Part shown: positions 14,501 to 29,500 of the stretch, piece by piece
Layout of the letters: each line of letters begins with the position of its first letter
Position numbering within the stretch: position 1 is the first letter of the stretch
Source of the DNA: Megamerina dolium
Lineage: Eukaryota; Arthropoda; Insecta; Diptera; Megamerinidae
NCBI GenBank assembly: GCA_963854835.1
Contig: OY978527.1
Span: 44,528,040 to 44,592,039, forward strand
Reading direction: 5' to 3'
Length of the DNA stretch: 64,000 nt
Position numbers and translations under genes: made by a program
Notes under the pieces: generated by a model
Database searches by the model: none
What the model was told of the DNA's origin: nothing
The model's input: the letters and a program-made list of their open reading frames with translations, nothing else

Positions 14501-17500
14501 AATGCTACTGATGAAGATTGGTCCAGTCTTCTTATAAATTTGGCAGCCTTTGCAACACCTAATGATACGGATAAAGGAACAATAACGATAGACGCCAATA
14601 TTCTCGAAACTACTACGGAACAACAAGCTGAGAGTTTAACAGAGAAAATATATAATATTGATGAAGAGGAAAGTATTGCTAATGATAGTAAAACTGAAAT
14701 AACACTTTTATCTCTGCATGAAGTCAAGGAGAACTCAACTGAAGAAAATGAAAAGAGCGAACAAATTAATAAAGATGTGGAAGGTATTTTAGATCTTGAA
14801 AAAATAACCGCAGATTCAACCGAAGCGTCATTAGTGGGATCAACTGAACCCATCTTTGAAGTAGGGGAAACCACAACCGCAACTTCAACCACAACCCTTG
14901 TAACTACAACACCTACATTTGATACCACTACCAGCAATGCTGCATCAATAGAAGAAACCAGTACTAAAAGAACATCATTTAGAAGCCGTGGGTCAACAAG
15001 TACCACTCAATCAAAGAACGAAGACACCACTGCAAGAACTTCTTACAAAAGGCTGAAGTCTACAAAACAAACAGCTATATCGATAGAAGAGAGCACCGAA
15101 GATATTACTACCACTGAACAACCCAAAACATCGACATTTAGTAAACTTGGGTCGAGAAGAAAAATTCAATTAGCGAGGACATCTGTGGATACTTCAGCAG
15201 AGGATGATTTTGAGCATTTAAGTGATCATAGAAGCACACCGAGAACGCCTGCTTATAAGGGCACAATTTCTCGTGGCACATATCGTCCTCCAAAAGACGA
15301 GGACTTGTCTTCTTTGCTGGCCATTGATGCTAACAAACGACATGGATACACTGATGATGTAAGTCCGCAAGGTAGCAGGAGACGCAGACCCATTGATAGG
15401 ATTAAAACAACAACAGAAACTGAAAATGAAATCGTCACAAAAACAAGGAGGCCCACTATTAGTTCCAAACGTGTGGCATCAAATAATGCAGATACCAACG
15501 AGCATAATGATTCCACTGAAGCTCTTCAGAAAAGTAATTCGATTCACTCAAATCTATCAAGTGAAAACCACGGAGAACACGAACACGTTGTCGAAATTGG
15601 ACAAACACGAAGAACTATTGAAAAAAGTACAGCAATTGCGGGTCAAAATGGAAGACGAAGAGTTGTAGTCAAATTAAAGAGGCCAATAAATGCTGCTGGC
15701 ACATCTTCAAACGATATTGACATTTCAAACCACACCACGGCAGTTAAAAATACGTTCAATGAAACACAAGTGCAAGTAAACACCGAAATGGAAGTGGTAG
15801 CTTCTAATGAAACTGTATCTGATTCTACTGAGAAATTAGATGATGGATTATCGCGTAATAAATCATTATTAAAAGACGTATCTGAATCGAATATTGATGA
15901 AGACGAAGCAAAGAAAAATGAGGGTACAGCAAATGATACAGAAAGTGAATCTGATATAAACGAATCTTCTAAGAAATCCAACACGTTTGGACGAGCAAAA
16001 CTTTACAATCGAGCGGATCATAATATCAAACAAAGTTCTGAATCGTCAGAAAAGGTAAACGAAAACAATTCGTTTGAAAGGTCTCGACCCAACACCCGCA
16101 GTAATAAACATTTTAATCAAAATGTCGAAAATAAAATAAACGATGTAGAAGAAGAAGAAGACAGTGATGTAAATAATAGTCAAGTAGCCGATGAGAAAAA
16201 TAAACAAACTAAACTCACATTAACCAGTTCAAGCGAGAGTACTAACTCTGCACGTTCAAGATATAATGGTCGTGGTCGACTAAATGCACAAAATGGCTTG
16301 AGATCGTCACAGAAAACAACAACCGAAACGGAATCTGATGAAAACGGTTCAACTAAAACCCGTACCGTGTCCACACGAACATACAATCATGGAGTTAACG
16401 GGCAGAAAACTATAAAACGCACTCACACGAAAACTGTGAAGGAAGATCAACCCGAATATGAATATGTTTATGATGTTGTTACCGAAACTGTGGAACCGGC
16501 AACACCGCGACCTGTGACACGTAATCGAGGTAGCGTTAAATTCAACAATGCAGATTTGTCATCTTTGCTTGCTTTGGATTTTGTTTCGAAATCAAACCGT
16601 AAAGCTGAAGGCGAAAAGACTATTGTAAAGACTAGAAGGCGTATAATAAAGAAACCAAAAGTTGTGACTGAAACCGATGAGGTTGAGGAGGAAGAATATG
16701 AATCCGAAGAGCCTTCAACTAGACCGCCTCGACCAACAACAACAACCACAACGGGTACCACTACTACTAGCAGACCGATTGTACGTCGCACTAGACCAAC
16801 GAGACCGGCGCGTACAACTACGGTATATCCTTCCAGCACCACAGAGCAGATAGAAGACAATGGAGAAGAGTCGACAACTGCTACACCACCTGCTCATCTT
16901 ACAACTAGAAGAGGGCTTGCATTTAGGCGGCCTACACAAAGACCTATACATAAAGACGAAATTAATGACAAAGATGTTGACTCTAGTAAACCAACAAGCA
17001 ATGAGGAAGCAATTAAAGAGGTTAAAAAATATAATTTCAAAAGTCGTGTCCAGCTTAAAACATCAACTACAAGGACGACTACCGAAGAACCGTTATCAGA
17101 TCTGACTACAACTCCCGAAGACACTTCTACAACAACAAGGCCTACTTTAAGTCGCAAAGTCATCAAACTTCGTCGTCCAGTCTCTTCATTGAATGCTATA
17201 GACAAAAAAGAAAATTCTGAATCAAATGATATTGCGGAAACTACTCCCGCAACCATAGACCCAACCACAACTGCCTCTAAAGATGTTGCCACCGCCACAT
17301 CGACAGTACAAAACGATACTTTAAATATCGAAACTATAGAAACCAATAAAACAATAGCACTATTGCCGTCGCCAACTGATAATAATACGGATCAATTGGA
17401 TCAAGAAACCGCGAAAACGACTACGAAAATAACTGAAACCTCAACTAATACAACTGAGCATAAGACTTCAACGATAGATGATAGTTTGGAGAAATTGAAA

Positions 17501-20500
17501 CGTACCTTTTCGAAGGCTGTTAATAGATTGAAATCTTCCGAAAGAGAAGAAACAGTCACCTCCGACAATCAACTCGATAACTTGTTTACCAAAAAATATA
17601 CAACAAATACAAAATCGATAACTAAAGAAGAGACACATTTAGACGATAATACAGAGTCAGCACTCAACTCAGAGGCGGCAAGTGAATCGAATAATGAACT
17701 GAATACTAGTGATGATGAGCTCTCATTGCCAATATACCATCGACGAAAATACTATCAATACTATAAAGATTCTCCAATAATCTATGTAGGTAAAATTCAG
17801 CAGCAGAGCAAATCTACTATAGATGTGAAGAAACAAATTCATGACGTCTTTAATGTAAGTCATAATCAGCTAGTCACACCAACTGATTCTGCTGAGACAG
17901 AAGAAAATTTAATAGCAGAACAAGCAAAGGAAATAAATTCAGAGATCGGTAATTTTTTATTGAAAACCCCCAGGTCGACGTAGAGGGTTACCTGGGGGAA
18001 AAATTAATCGGTGTAAATAATTTAAACAGCAGCAAATCAAGTGAAAATACAAACGTAAACCGTAATAAAGCGAACTTTGGCTTAAATCGAACAAGATTTA
18101 CGGATAGAAAATATGAAAACAATCGAAGAAAGATAACAACAGAAAATCCACTCAACAATACAGCTGAGGAGGTAACAAGTCCATCGGAAATAAAAAAATT
18201 AATGGTTACTTCAACAGGAGATATTGCAATCAACCTAAGTACTGATTCTGGCGAGGAGGATGATGCTGAAGATGAAAGAACTACACCTAACGCAGAGACA
18301 GATACTGTCAGAAGTACAAGACTAAATCTAGAGTCACGGGGCTCTAGCTTCAAAACGCACCGCCCGTATACGTTGTTGAATCGAACTCGTGCTACTGACT
18401 CAACACTTGCCACAGAATCTTTAAGTGATATAGAAAATGTTACCAATGATGAAGATGACACAGTGGTAACAACGCCTAAACGTACTTATGCCATATTAAA
18501 TCGTTTGAGAACTCAAACAAACAAACCCAAAATCCGAACTCAAAATGCAGAGGGTCATGACCAAGATGATTCTGATGCAGAAGGCGCTTTAGAGCCGACT
18601 GTTTCTACATTACAACGTCCATACATTGGAATTAACAAATTTAGAAGTTCCACACGTACAACAATAGGTCCAACTGAAATAACGAGTGAAGATAAAGATT
18701 ATGGACAAGTTGCAACAACAAAACGAAGTTATACTTCAATAAACCGTTTAAGGAGTAATTCTGTAACATCAAAGTCAACTGCCGATAACGCTGATGATGA
18801 TGATGATGATGATGATGATAATGATAATTACGGTACTACTTCGACACGTCGTCCATATACTGGCAGAATAGACGTATCAACAAAACGTACATATACAGCC
18901 CTCAATCGATTAGGTGGTTCCGTTACCACAATTGAAGAGGATGAAGATGATGATTTAATTGCAAAATACATTGCCACCACCACAAATGCTCCCACAAGAC
19001 GTTTATATACTGAAATTAGACGCACGAAAACAAAAACTACAATTGCAGACGAACGAGATTCTGTAGAGGAGAATGAAGAAAGTTCAACAACAAAAAGAAA
19101 TCACATTACATTAGACCGTTCACGAACCCGAGTTTCGTCGTTGGACAATGCGGGTCATAATGAAGATGAGGAAGACCTAAGTACCACATCATCATTTACG
19201 CGCCGGCCATACGTCAATATTAACCGACTAAGAAGCAGTACTACTAAGAATCCCAGTATAGCACTAGAAATAGAAGCAGAAGAGCCAATTGACAAAACAG
19301 ATACATCAAAAGTGGAAGCTTCCTCCCGAGAAACAAACGGTCTTCGAAAAACGTTTAATCAGCGTACTTATACTGATACCAAAATATTAAGGTTAAAGAA
19401 TAATAACAGTACTTCACAAGAAGTTTCTGATGAAAATGATCAAATAACACTTGATACGACTACTGCTAATAACTTAAGTGAAAAAACTGACCCTACGAAT
19501 GAAGTTGAAATTACAACTGTTATAGCTGCTTTAGATGAACCCACAGAAAATGACAATGCAGTCAGTACAATACACCGTACTTACACGGACATTAAAACCC
19601 TAAGAGCAAATAGTGTAATCAATAGTTCGTTGGAAATGTCCAATGAAAATAGTACATCTGAGGATACCGCAATTGAGATGGCAACGACACCTAGCGGTAG
19701 TGACGATACAGATCTCACGACAATATCACCAACTGAAAATGTCGAAGAGAACGAAGATGCAGCTTCTGAAACGTTTACACCTGGCTTGGTGTCGGAAAAG
19801 TCAAACACTAGTGCTGTAAAAATTGAAGATACAAGTACCGTAAACGTGACTGATGAATCAAATTCAGGAGACTACATAACCACTACAATGTCTACTAGTG
19901 ATGCATCAGAAGATCAGGAGGATAAGAAATATACGACAGAATCTGCTGTCGAAACAGTAACGAATAAAACTGCAATTAATACATTGAGTACATTGCTATC
20001 AAAGAAACGTATCCGCGTATCAAATACAACAGTTGAACCCGATAATTCCACAATTTCGAAAACTGTACTAAATGATACAGAGGCACTATCGAAGACGAAT
20101 AAATTACGTATTCCAACCACAAGAAGGTCCTACACTCAATTGAATCGTGCTAATACGAAGAGTAGCGAATCCCCCAATGAACCAACCAACGAAGACTCTG
20201 ATTCTAGTACTACTCAGCGTACACTTTCTCTACTGAAACGGTTTCGTACCACAACCGTAAAATCCAATATTGAAGAAGATGGAACTTCTAAGGTACCCGA
20301 AATCGATACAAGTACACGTCGCACACCTGGAATCTTTAGTCGCACACGAAGTACAACCACTGTAGCTCCCGAAGAAGATGTCGAAGAGAATGAAACTGAC
20401 GTGGAATCACCAAAAAAACAAAACGTTGTCCCCTTTGGCAAAAGAGGACGTCCAACAATAGCTTTAAAAACCCAACCAACTCCAAAACTGAATATCGCAT

Positions 20501-23500
20501 CCTTTAAGAAAAAACCCAATTACATATCGGAAAAAGAAGAAGAGCAAGAAACAGATGATGAGGGACAGACAGATACATCCACACTTAGACCGTTCAATTT
20601 GAAACGCCCACAACTAATCACAAATAATCGCGCAGGTAAACAATTATTCGGTAATCGTCCAAAATTTAATCTACAAAGAAAAGGCGATGAAGTATATTCT
20701 AATGAAAAATCGGGCGAAGATTATGATGAAGACGATGAATCTAGCGATAGAGAACCAAACTTAGCCACCACTTCTGAACGAACTAATAATTATAAATATA
20801 CGCCAAAACGTTTTAACGCTTCGGACTCTGTTAAATTAGGTCTTAAGACTCTTTCAAACGTACGCCCACAAGATGAGGACTCAACTTCAGACGAAATAAA
20901 AGAAAATGAAAATGTACATAACACCACTGTAGATATTACTAACGAGAAGGTCACAATTATTAACAAACCAACTTTCAACTTAAGCACATATCGTAGTAAT
21001 AGTAGCAATACTAACCGTAGTAACACCGTAGCCAATTATTTCAATAGAACTAAAACTAATTTAAGTGTAAAGTCTAACAATTCTAAATTCACTGCAACTG
21101 TTAATAGTGCTGTAGAAAATAATGCAGAACAGGAAGATGATAATGAAAGTGGGGTAGATGAAGATAACGCTAATAATGATAATGAGGGTAATGTTGAAGT
21201 TAATTCTAACCGACGTTTTCAGAAATACCAATTCAACCGTTCAAGACCAACAACAACAACTACAACTGCTGCAACAACAGCCACGCCGAAAATTGTCAAG
21301 CAATCGGGAAGAAATAGAACGTCAACTGTTCAGGTAAATGATCTAGTAGATGGTGATGAAGAAGAAGAAGAAAATCATGATGGTGAAGAAGAAAATACAA
21401 CCACGTCTGAAAGCACTCAAAGCTCTAGTCCAGCTTCACCAACACCAAGACGCATTAGGGTCTTGAAATCTCGTCGCCCTGTAGGTGGCACCCTCAATGC
21501 TACTGTAGCTGATATTAGTCATACTAATGCAACCACTGTTAGTTCTACTAATGTAACCAACGTTGTTGTTGCCAATAGTTTAGATACCCCAACAGTTGTT
21601 AGCAATGTAGAACAGCAAGTAGTTAGTTCTCCATCCCAAACTCAAAACTCTGAAACAAATCAAAACACCACAACCACAAAACGCTTCCGTAAAGTAATAC
21701 GTAAGCTCATTAGGCCAGTAAATGCGACAAAAGAAACAATTTCCGAAAGCAGTGGAAATACCACAGAAACTCATTTGACAATTAATACCCCCACACTAGC
21801 ATCTCAACAAAGGCGCCAGAATGGTACTCGTTTTGGTTTTAATCGTAGCACAAATTTTGGCCCCAATAAACAGCAAGATATTGTCGCAGATGAGGAGAAA
21901 GATACACATGAAAGAAAGGCCTTCTCAACTGGAAGCGGTAAAACTCGTTTTTCCTCAACTGCATCTGACACAACGGAAAGAGTGGGGCTTTTTGGAAATC
22001 GCCGATTTGGCAATAAGGGTCCCATAAGAACCACACCATCGCCTTTACTAAAGAGCGATGATGACAATGGCTCTGAAGTAGAGGACGAAGAAGAAGAGCA
22101 TACAGCTGAAGATGACGCTACATTAAATAAACCTACAGCTCAAAGAAGCCGTTTGCTTCCTTCAAGGAGACCATATAACAGTGCCAACTTATCACCTTCC
22201 ACAGAACGTAGTGCACAAAGTTCCGTGAAAACGTTTGTTCCTCCATCACGAAAACCATTTTCTTTCAATCGAGTTAGCACCACAGCGAAAACTATTAGCG
22301 GTGAAGAAGAAGAAGAAGATGAATATTATGACGAGGATAAAACTGAAGAATACGAAAATAACGAAGAAAAGAAAGTTACATTTTCCACAAATCGTGGTTT
22401 TACACCTAGAAAGTCCTTTACAAGAAATGGCTTGTCTTCTACAACAGAAAACGTTGTAGAAAGAACGACAGCAAATCCGGCTCTATCTCCATTATCTCGG
22501 AAACCATTCTCATTCTCTCGAACAAGTACGACTACCAAAGCTTCAGTTGAAGACGACCATGAAGATTCCACTGAAGACAGTGACGAAGAGCTCGAAGACG
22601 AAAAGGAATCAAAGACTAATAATTCAGATACTAGTACACCAAGGACAGTATCCTCATCACGAATTCCTTATTCATCCATTTCTAGATTGAGACCATCAAT
22701 TGAATCGTCTAATAAGAGTGAAATACTAAACAGCACTGAAGACAACGAAGGTGAAGATAACACGAGTGTGCTAAATAAAACGTTGTCACTTACATTTGCA
22801 CAAAGAAAGGCTTTAGACGCCTCATCTAAGGAAAACGCAACAAACGACGGTGCTACTATAGACAGCAAGGATGAAGACATCAAGGTGAACGTTCTCTCAG
22901 CACAAAACCAAACAATTTCAATCGAGTCTCCTAAAAGCAATACCACCACAATATTGTACAAATCATCTAATTACCCAAAAGTAAATATTACAACTGAAGA
23001 TGATGAATTAGTGGCAATCAATGAAGATGACAATGACGATAGCGCAGAAAGGGGAAAGGACGGAAAAGATGGAGAAGTTAAAGTTGAGCAGAGTAACGGT
23101 GTTTTAAAGAGACGTCTTAAGAAAATTATACTGGTACGTAAAAATGGCGGAAATACTACAAATGTAAATTTGGATGTTACCGGACTCACTGAAGAAGAAA
23201 GGAAAGCCGCTTTACAAAAATTACGCAATCAAATTAGAGAGGAACAAACAAAGGAAAAGGATGCAGATGGCGTTTTAATTGAGGACAAGGAAATAACAAG
23301 CAATGCCACTAACAGTACAACTGATGTTACCTCTCTTCTTAAGAGTTTGTTACTAAATCGAACCAATATTAATTCGACGCAAAATGTTGAAAATGTCAAT
23401 CACTCGAATACAACTGACGTCATAGATGAATATGAATCAGATGAAAAATCGATTACAGATAAACCTAATAATGGTTCTAGAATAAAACCCTTCCCCTCTA

Positions 23501-26500
23501 GACGACCATTTGTAATCGCCCCTAAAACAGAACCTACAGAAATAGAAACAACTACGGATGGCAGTGATGATGATGGCTCAACAGAAATATTAGAAAGTAC
23601 AACTAATACTCTCCCCACAACTCGTTCCACGTATCGCAAATTAGTTGCTAAACGCCCATACGTCCCACCAAAGCCTTCATCATCAGCCATTTCTACCACA
23701 GTAAGTCTACAAAAGCAAGAGGAGCGTACATTTGTCCCTCGTAAGGGCTTTGGACGCGGCCATACTTTCAGTGGCAATACACAAAATACCGATGAAGGAT
23801 TTATACGTACAGAGCCTCGAGAATCTCTTCTGCCTGGTACAAATCGTTTTAAAACCGAGCATAAGATTCGTGAGCAAAATGGTCAAACAGGTGACGACGG
23901 ACATAGTGACGAAAATGAGAATGATAGCGACGAGAGTCAAAAGAGTGAAGATCAAAATCAGAAAACAGAAACCACAGTCACATCTTTTAATCCATTAAGA
24001 GTAACAGTCACCAGACCACCGGGATTATTTAGTAGATCACAGACATCTATCCTTAAGAAGCCAACAGATGAAAATGTGACGAATAAAAATGAGGAAAGCG
24101 AAGAAGAAAATGACAATGATGCTGACGATGATGATGGTGATGGCGATGATGATGAAGATGAGGACGATGATGAAGAGGAAAATGAAGAGACCACTGAAGA
24201 TGGAATAGACGAAGAGAAAAAAACAGAAACCATACCAAAATTCAATACCCCATCGTTCCGGCCAAAGAATAACCTTGTATCGCCGGGAATACGGCCGACA
24301 TTGCCGACTTTAGGAAGTTCATCCTTCAATTCAAGAAACAGTCAATCAAACGCATTGAATCGTTCAACGGCATTTACAAGTAGCACAAGTGGAATTCGTT
24401 TTGGCAATGGACGCACCACGGCACGACCGCGAGTTGTCAATAGACCACCAGGTGTCGCTCCACCGAATCTCACATTGAAACCAATTGCTCAAGATTACGA
24501 ACGTACAACAGTATCCACACCCACCAAACCGGCGCCATTCATTCCAACCAATACACGCTTATATGAGCGTAAATATTCTGCCACATCCACAGAAACACCA
24601 GAAATCAATGTCGATAACTCACTTATAGAAGATCTTAATATCGAAGCACTGAATGCACGTAACAAAAAGATTTTCGATATTAACAGTAAAAAACACACAA
24701 CTTTGAAACCGAAAGTCGCAATACCCTCCACCAAGTTAACACCAACAGAGCAACAAGAATTAGAACACGAAACTCAAAACAACACCCAACAAAACACTCA
24801 AACTGAAAACGATGATGGGTACACACAATCAAGCCATAGCTCTGGTGTAGAAGGTTACATCACCACCACACCACGAACACAATTCGTTTTTGATAACACA
24901 AACACTGGTTACAATGTCAATGCTAATGAGATTTCTTCACAGGACAACGCTAAGGAAAACGGGCTCACTACAACTCTGCCGCCCGCAACAACACTTGTGC
25001 ACATCTTCACAGTAACCGATGACGAACAAACAAGTAAACCATTAACGGCTGATGGCGATGAAGCAGAGCCATCACCACGTCCGGTGGCCGAAAAAGTGCG
25101 TCCCAAACACAAGGTTGTCGAAATAAATCGCATTGTGGAAATTACATCCAAAGAGGATAAAGTACGACGCAAATCGAAGTCAAATCACGAACTCTTTAGC
25201 CCTGTCGGAACGTCGAGTCTGAAGGTTGAATCACTGCCACATGTTGAACAGTTGGGAGAAATAAGTGTGGTTAAATACGTTCACCTTGTAGACGGTAGCG
25301 ATATTGAAATCAATGGCCATAGTACAGTAACAGATTACACGCCTACCGATGCAACTGTAACAAAAAATCCAGTGACAGGGCCAGTTCGAAATTCCCTGCC
25401 CACAGACACCGTACACATATATGAATACTCACAAAATGAGGTTGCACCAAGATATTTTTATGAGCATTCGACTGAAGGTGCTCGAGTTCGTACTACCCTC
25501 GAACAACGTTACGGTAAATCACTACTACCAGAAGTTATCCGTGAAGCAATCGAAACATCGACTATTTCGTTAGAAGGTCTTTTCGATGGCACAAATAAAA
25601 GTAAAGAGTTGAATACAGCTGATAGCGAAGTTCATGCATACACGTTGGGTGATGATGCCGCACCCACAACAACACCTTCATCGGACATCGCTAGCTTAAC
25701 TACTACAGATAATATTGCTCAAATAATCGATGAAGTGGGATTAAACTTGATTGCCGCAAGAGCACCAACATCAAATGCTGAAGTTGCCGAAATTACCATA
25801 AGCAATACAACAGAAGAAAATAATTTAATAACCACTACGGAAAACAGCGTTAAGGCTACCACAGTGCCTGCAACACTATTTCCAACATACGTAAGACCAA
25901 TTGTACCCCTACTACGTCCAGAATCTAATGAATCCTCACACTTTGTCATATCCATTGCTAACCTTGATAGGGTCATATTAAGAAAAGGTAATAAGACCAT
26001 TGCGGAAAACGCAAAAAGTTTTGAACCGCAAGGTGACGAGAGCATTAACGACTCTAGTGCTGCCTATTCGAGTCGTCATGCTTCCATAGTAGAAGCACCA
26101 ACAAATATTTTACACGAAAGAAATGGTCGAAAATACACTTCAAGTGCACACACAAATACGCACTTATCGAAAACTTGGACAAAAAACAATAATGATTTGG
26201 TTGGTAACATTAATAGTACTAACAGTTCTAGCAGCAATTATACAAGTAGTAATAGTAGTAGTAATGATCCTATTGTAAGTAGCTCTAGTGGCAGCAGTGT
26301 TAGCGAAACTGTCAGTTTTAGTGCAGAAACCAATGTCGTGCGTAAGAAAAATCCACGACGCAAACATAAGTTAAGACAGTTTAGAACATCAACAACAACA
26401 ACCCCAGTGTCCGTATCAACACTTCAGAGTGATTATGAAACAACAACAACGACAACAAATGTTTAAAAGCACTTAAATTACTCTTGTCTTAATTATGTAA

Positions 26501-29500
26501 TAAATGTAATTCAGTTAAAACTACTTAAGTAAATTATTCGGAAAAAAAGAGCTCGGTGTATAGTTTCACCTTTGCCTGACAAGCTTGTGAAATAAATATA
26601 TTTAAAGAAAAACGCTTGTTTTTGCAAACAAAGAATAAAAACAAGAATAAAGCTCAAAGAAGTCATACATATTTTTTGTTTTGTCTATTTGATTGTAACT
26701 AGTTATACTTTTCTAGTCCTATGTAATACCATTTTTGTTTGTTTTTTTTTTTAATTTTTGTCGAATTTTGTTTTATTTTCTACATATGGTTCGAAAAATT
26801 AATTGTAAATACATTTACCTACTATTTTAAATAATTGGCTGCGTTCGCTTTCTCACATGTGATTCCGAAAAGAAAAATAACGACAACATCAAGCAAGAAG
26901 TAATTAGTCAAGCCATTCTTACTTAACAATTTAATCCATTGGTTCACCAGAGTTAGTTTATATGCAGTAGTGCTATATACTTACCTATTATTGTATTTTA
27001 TTGACATTCAACAATTCAAATCATAAAAGATCACGAACAAGAGTTGCCAACATAAAGTACATTTATAAAATTCGTATGTAGTTTATTTAAAAAAGAATCA
27101 TCGCCTTAATTAATTGCCTGTGCGTTTTGCCTGCTGCTTAACATGAGCTTATTACATATTATTATGATTATAATTAAATACGATTTGTTGACATGATTAT
27201 TAAATTAAGCATACCTTACCTTCATATCGTAATCAATCAATCAATCAATCCTATTCACAATCATACAAGCTGCCATATAGAATCGAACTGATTTCACACC
27301 AATAAAAAAATAACAAATGCTTTTGATCGGTTCAGAGCTAGGTATATATTCTTTTATTTTTCCGATTATATTAAATACATACTATATATCTACAATATAA
27401 TTGTTAGTAATATTGTTTTGCAATTATATGCCTTTATTAAATTTCTTTTAATTTTTATTATTAGATATTTTTAATTTGTAATTTGTGTAACTACAATATA
27501 ACATATATATATTATTGTATAATATGTATAACGAAACATATTTAATCTTAGTTTTTACTTCGAAATATATTTTTCTGTTTTAATTTTCTAGTTGTAAAAT
27601 ATTTATACGCACACACACACACACAGACATACAGGCACAATTATAAATATGCAAAGCAACGAAATTAATAAAACGTGTCAATATTGTAATATAAAAACAC
27701 TAAATTTTATTTACACTTAACAGGATCAATTCATCTCTATCATTTTTATAAACACCTACAGGCACGCATACAAACACACTCACATAGACACATATTTGCT
27801 CCTTTTTTACAACCTTGTAATTATAAATTGACAACAATTTCTGTGCAGCACCACACCATAAATTTAGTAATGATTTATGTTCTAATAAGTTCATCAAGTT
27901 GCATGAATTTGAAATATTATTGCTGCTTCTCATTTTGTTTCTATTTCTTTTGTTTTTATACGCCATTACACTTCAAAGTGAAATGTGACGTCTTTTCGAC
28001 AAGTCTTTGATGAAATCATCCCGAAGCAGGTTGATTTACATTATTTAATTTATTCAGAATTTGACATTTTATTTCATATATTCGTGTTCAATTCTAGCTG
28101 TGTTTAGTTAGTAAATATTGTTTGAAATGACATTGATATGTAATTTTTATATTTTCAAAAGAGTTGAATGCTCCTTCACAAGTTCTCTTGATGACACGTA
28201 TTAATTCGTCGGTACACACAGGTATTCGTACCTATAAACAACGAGTGACATTCTCTTAGTGACATTCATAGCCACTATGATGTAGTTGCGGATGGTATTT
28301 TTCTGTTTATTTTATATTTCTTGAGGGCGATTTCATCAAAACTCATTTCATATTTCATTAATAATGCAAAAAAAACAGTGTTGCTGCCTATAATTTTTGA
28401 TTACAAATTAAGTGACTTTTTATTTTTTTACTTTTCTAATATTATATCTACTTGTGTAAATATGCTGGCTTTTAACAATAACAGTGTTTCAGTTGGAACA
28501 CGTGTATATGTCATATGATAATGTCGTATGTACATCAATTAAATGTCCACACACACACACAGATATTTGTAAGATGATGCAAATCATTGCAATGTAGTAA
28601 ACTGGAAATTTACTTATGCTTCTTCTTCTTAATGTCTTCGCATTAAGCTCTATTTATGTAGGTATTTCAAAAGAATAAAAATATGCTGCGTAAAAATCCT
28701 TTTAACACACATTGGCTATACACTCCATGATATGCATAATCAACGAGTTACATTTGAATTCAGTTGAAGTCGTTAAAGTTTTCTTATGAATATCTTTTTA
28801 CAAAATAACCTTACAAAAGTACAATGCAGTGGCATTGTACTTTTGTAGTGGCCCACCAAACAAAAAAAAAACCAAAATGAATCGATTAAGAAAAAAACAT
28901 TACATTCGCAACATGTATTTGTGTATTTTGTTTTTACAATTTCGCAATGGCTTGAAATAAAATCGACTCTTTTTACTACAATTGCAAATAAACTTAATGA
29001 ATAAAAATATAGCATACAGCAAGTACATGCCTTCGAATACAAAATTTCAAAAAAAAAACGAACATTTGATCAATTATTACCTACTAGTAGCATTTTTTTT
29101 TTCTTTTGTATTTTTACTGAATATTCATATCAATTTCATGTAAATCGACACTTTATATGAAATTTGATTTTAATTTCTTCATTGTCGTTTTTGCTGAAAT
29201 GTATAAAAAAAAACGCACATGTGGTCATTTCCGTTTAATGAAATTAAAAAGTTTCACTTTTTCTTTTACAAGCAACTGTATCAAATGTCATAAGGTTACC
29301 TGAGTCTGCATTATGGAATTATTAAAGTGTTACGTTCATATCTACATACATACATACTTGAATGTATCATGTTTCAGTAGCAAGGTGAAATGATTTAAAA
29401 CAAAAAATATCAGTGCACACTTGGCTTTCTTTAATTTTTGCCATTACAATACAATTATAATCATATGATTACGTTAGAGCTGCTCAAGGGATCAGAAAAT

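Noticed and set aside
17949..17973. A tiny intron (GT at 17949, CCCCCAG ending at 17973) to explain the Cht6 frame change
   Set aside because: It would be only 25 bases long, below the size fly spliceosomes handle, and the exon phases on its two sides do not match (phase 1 to phase 0).
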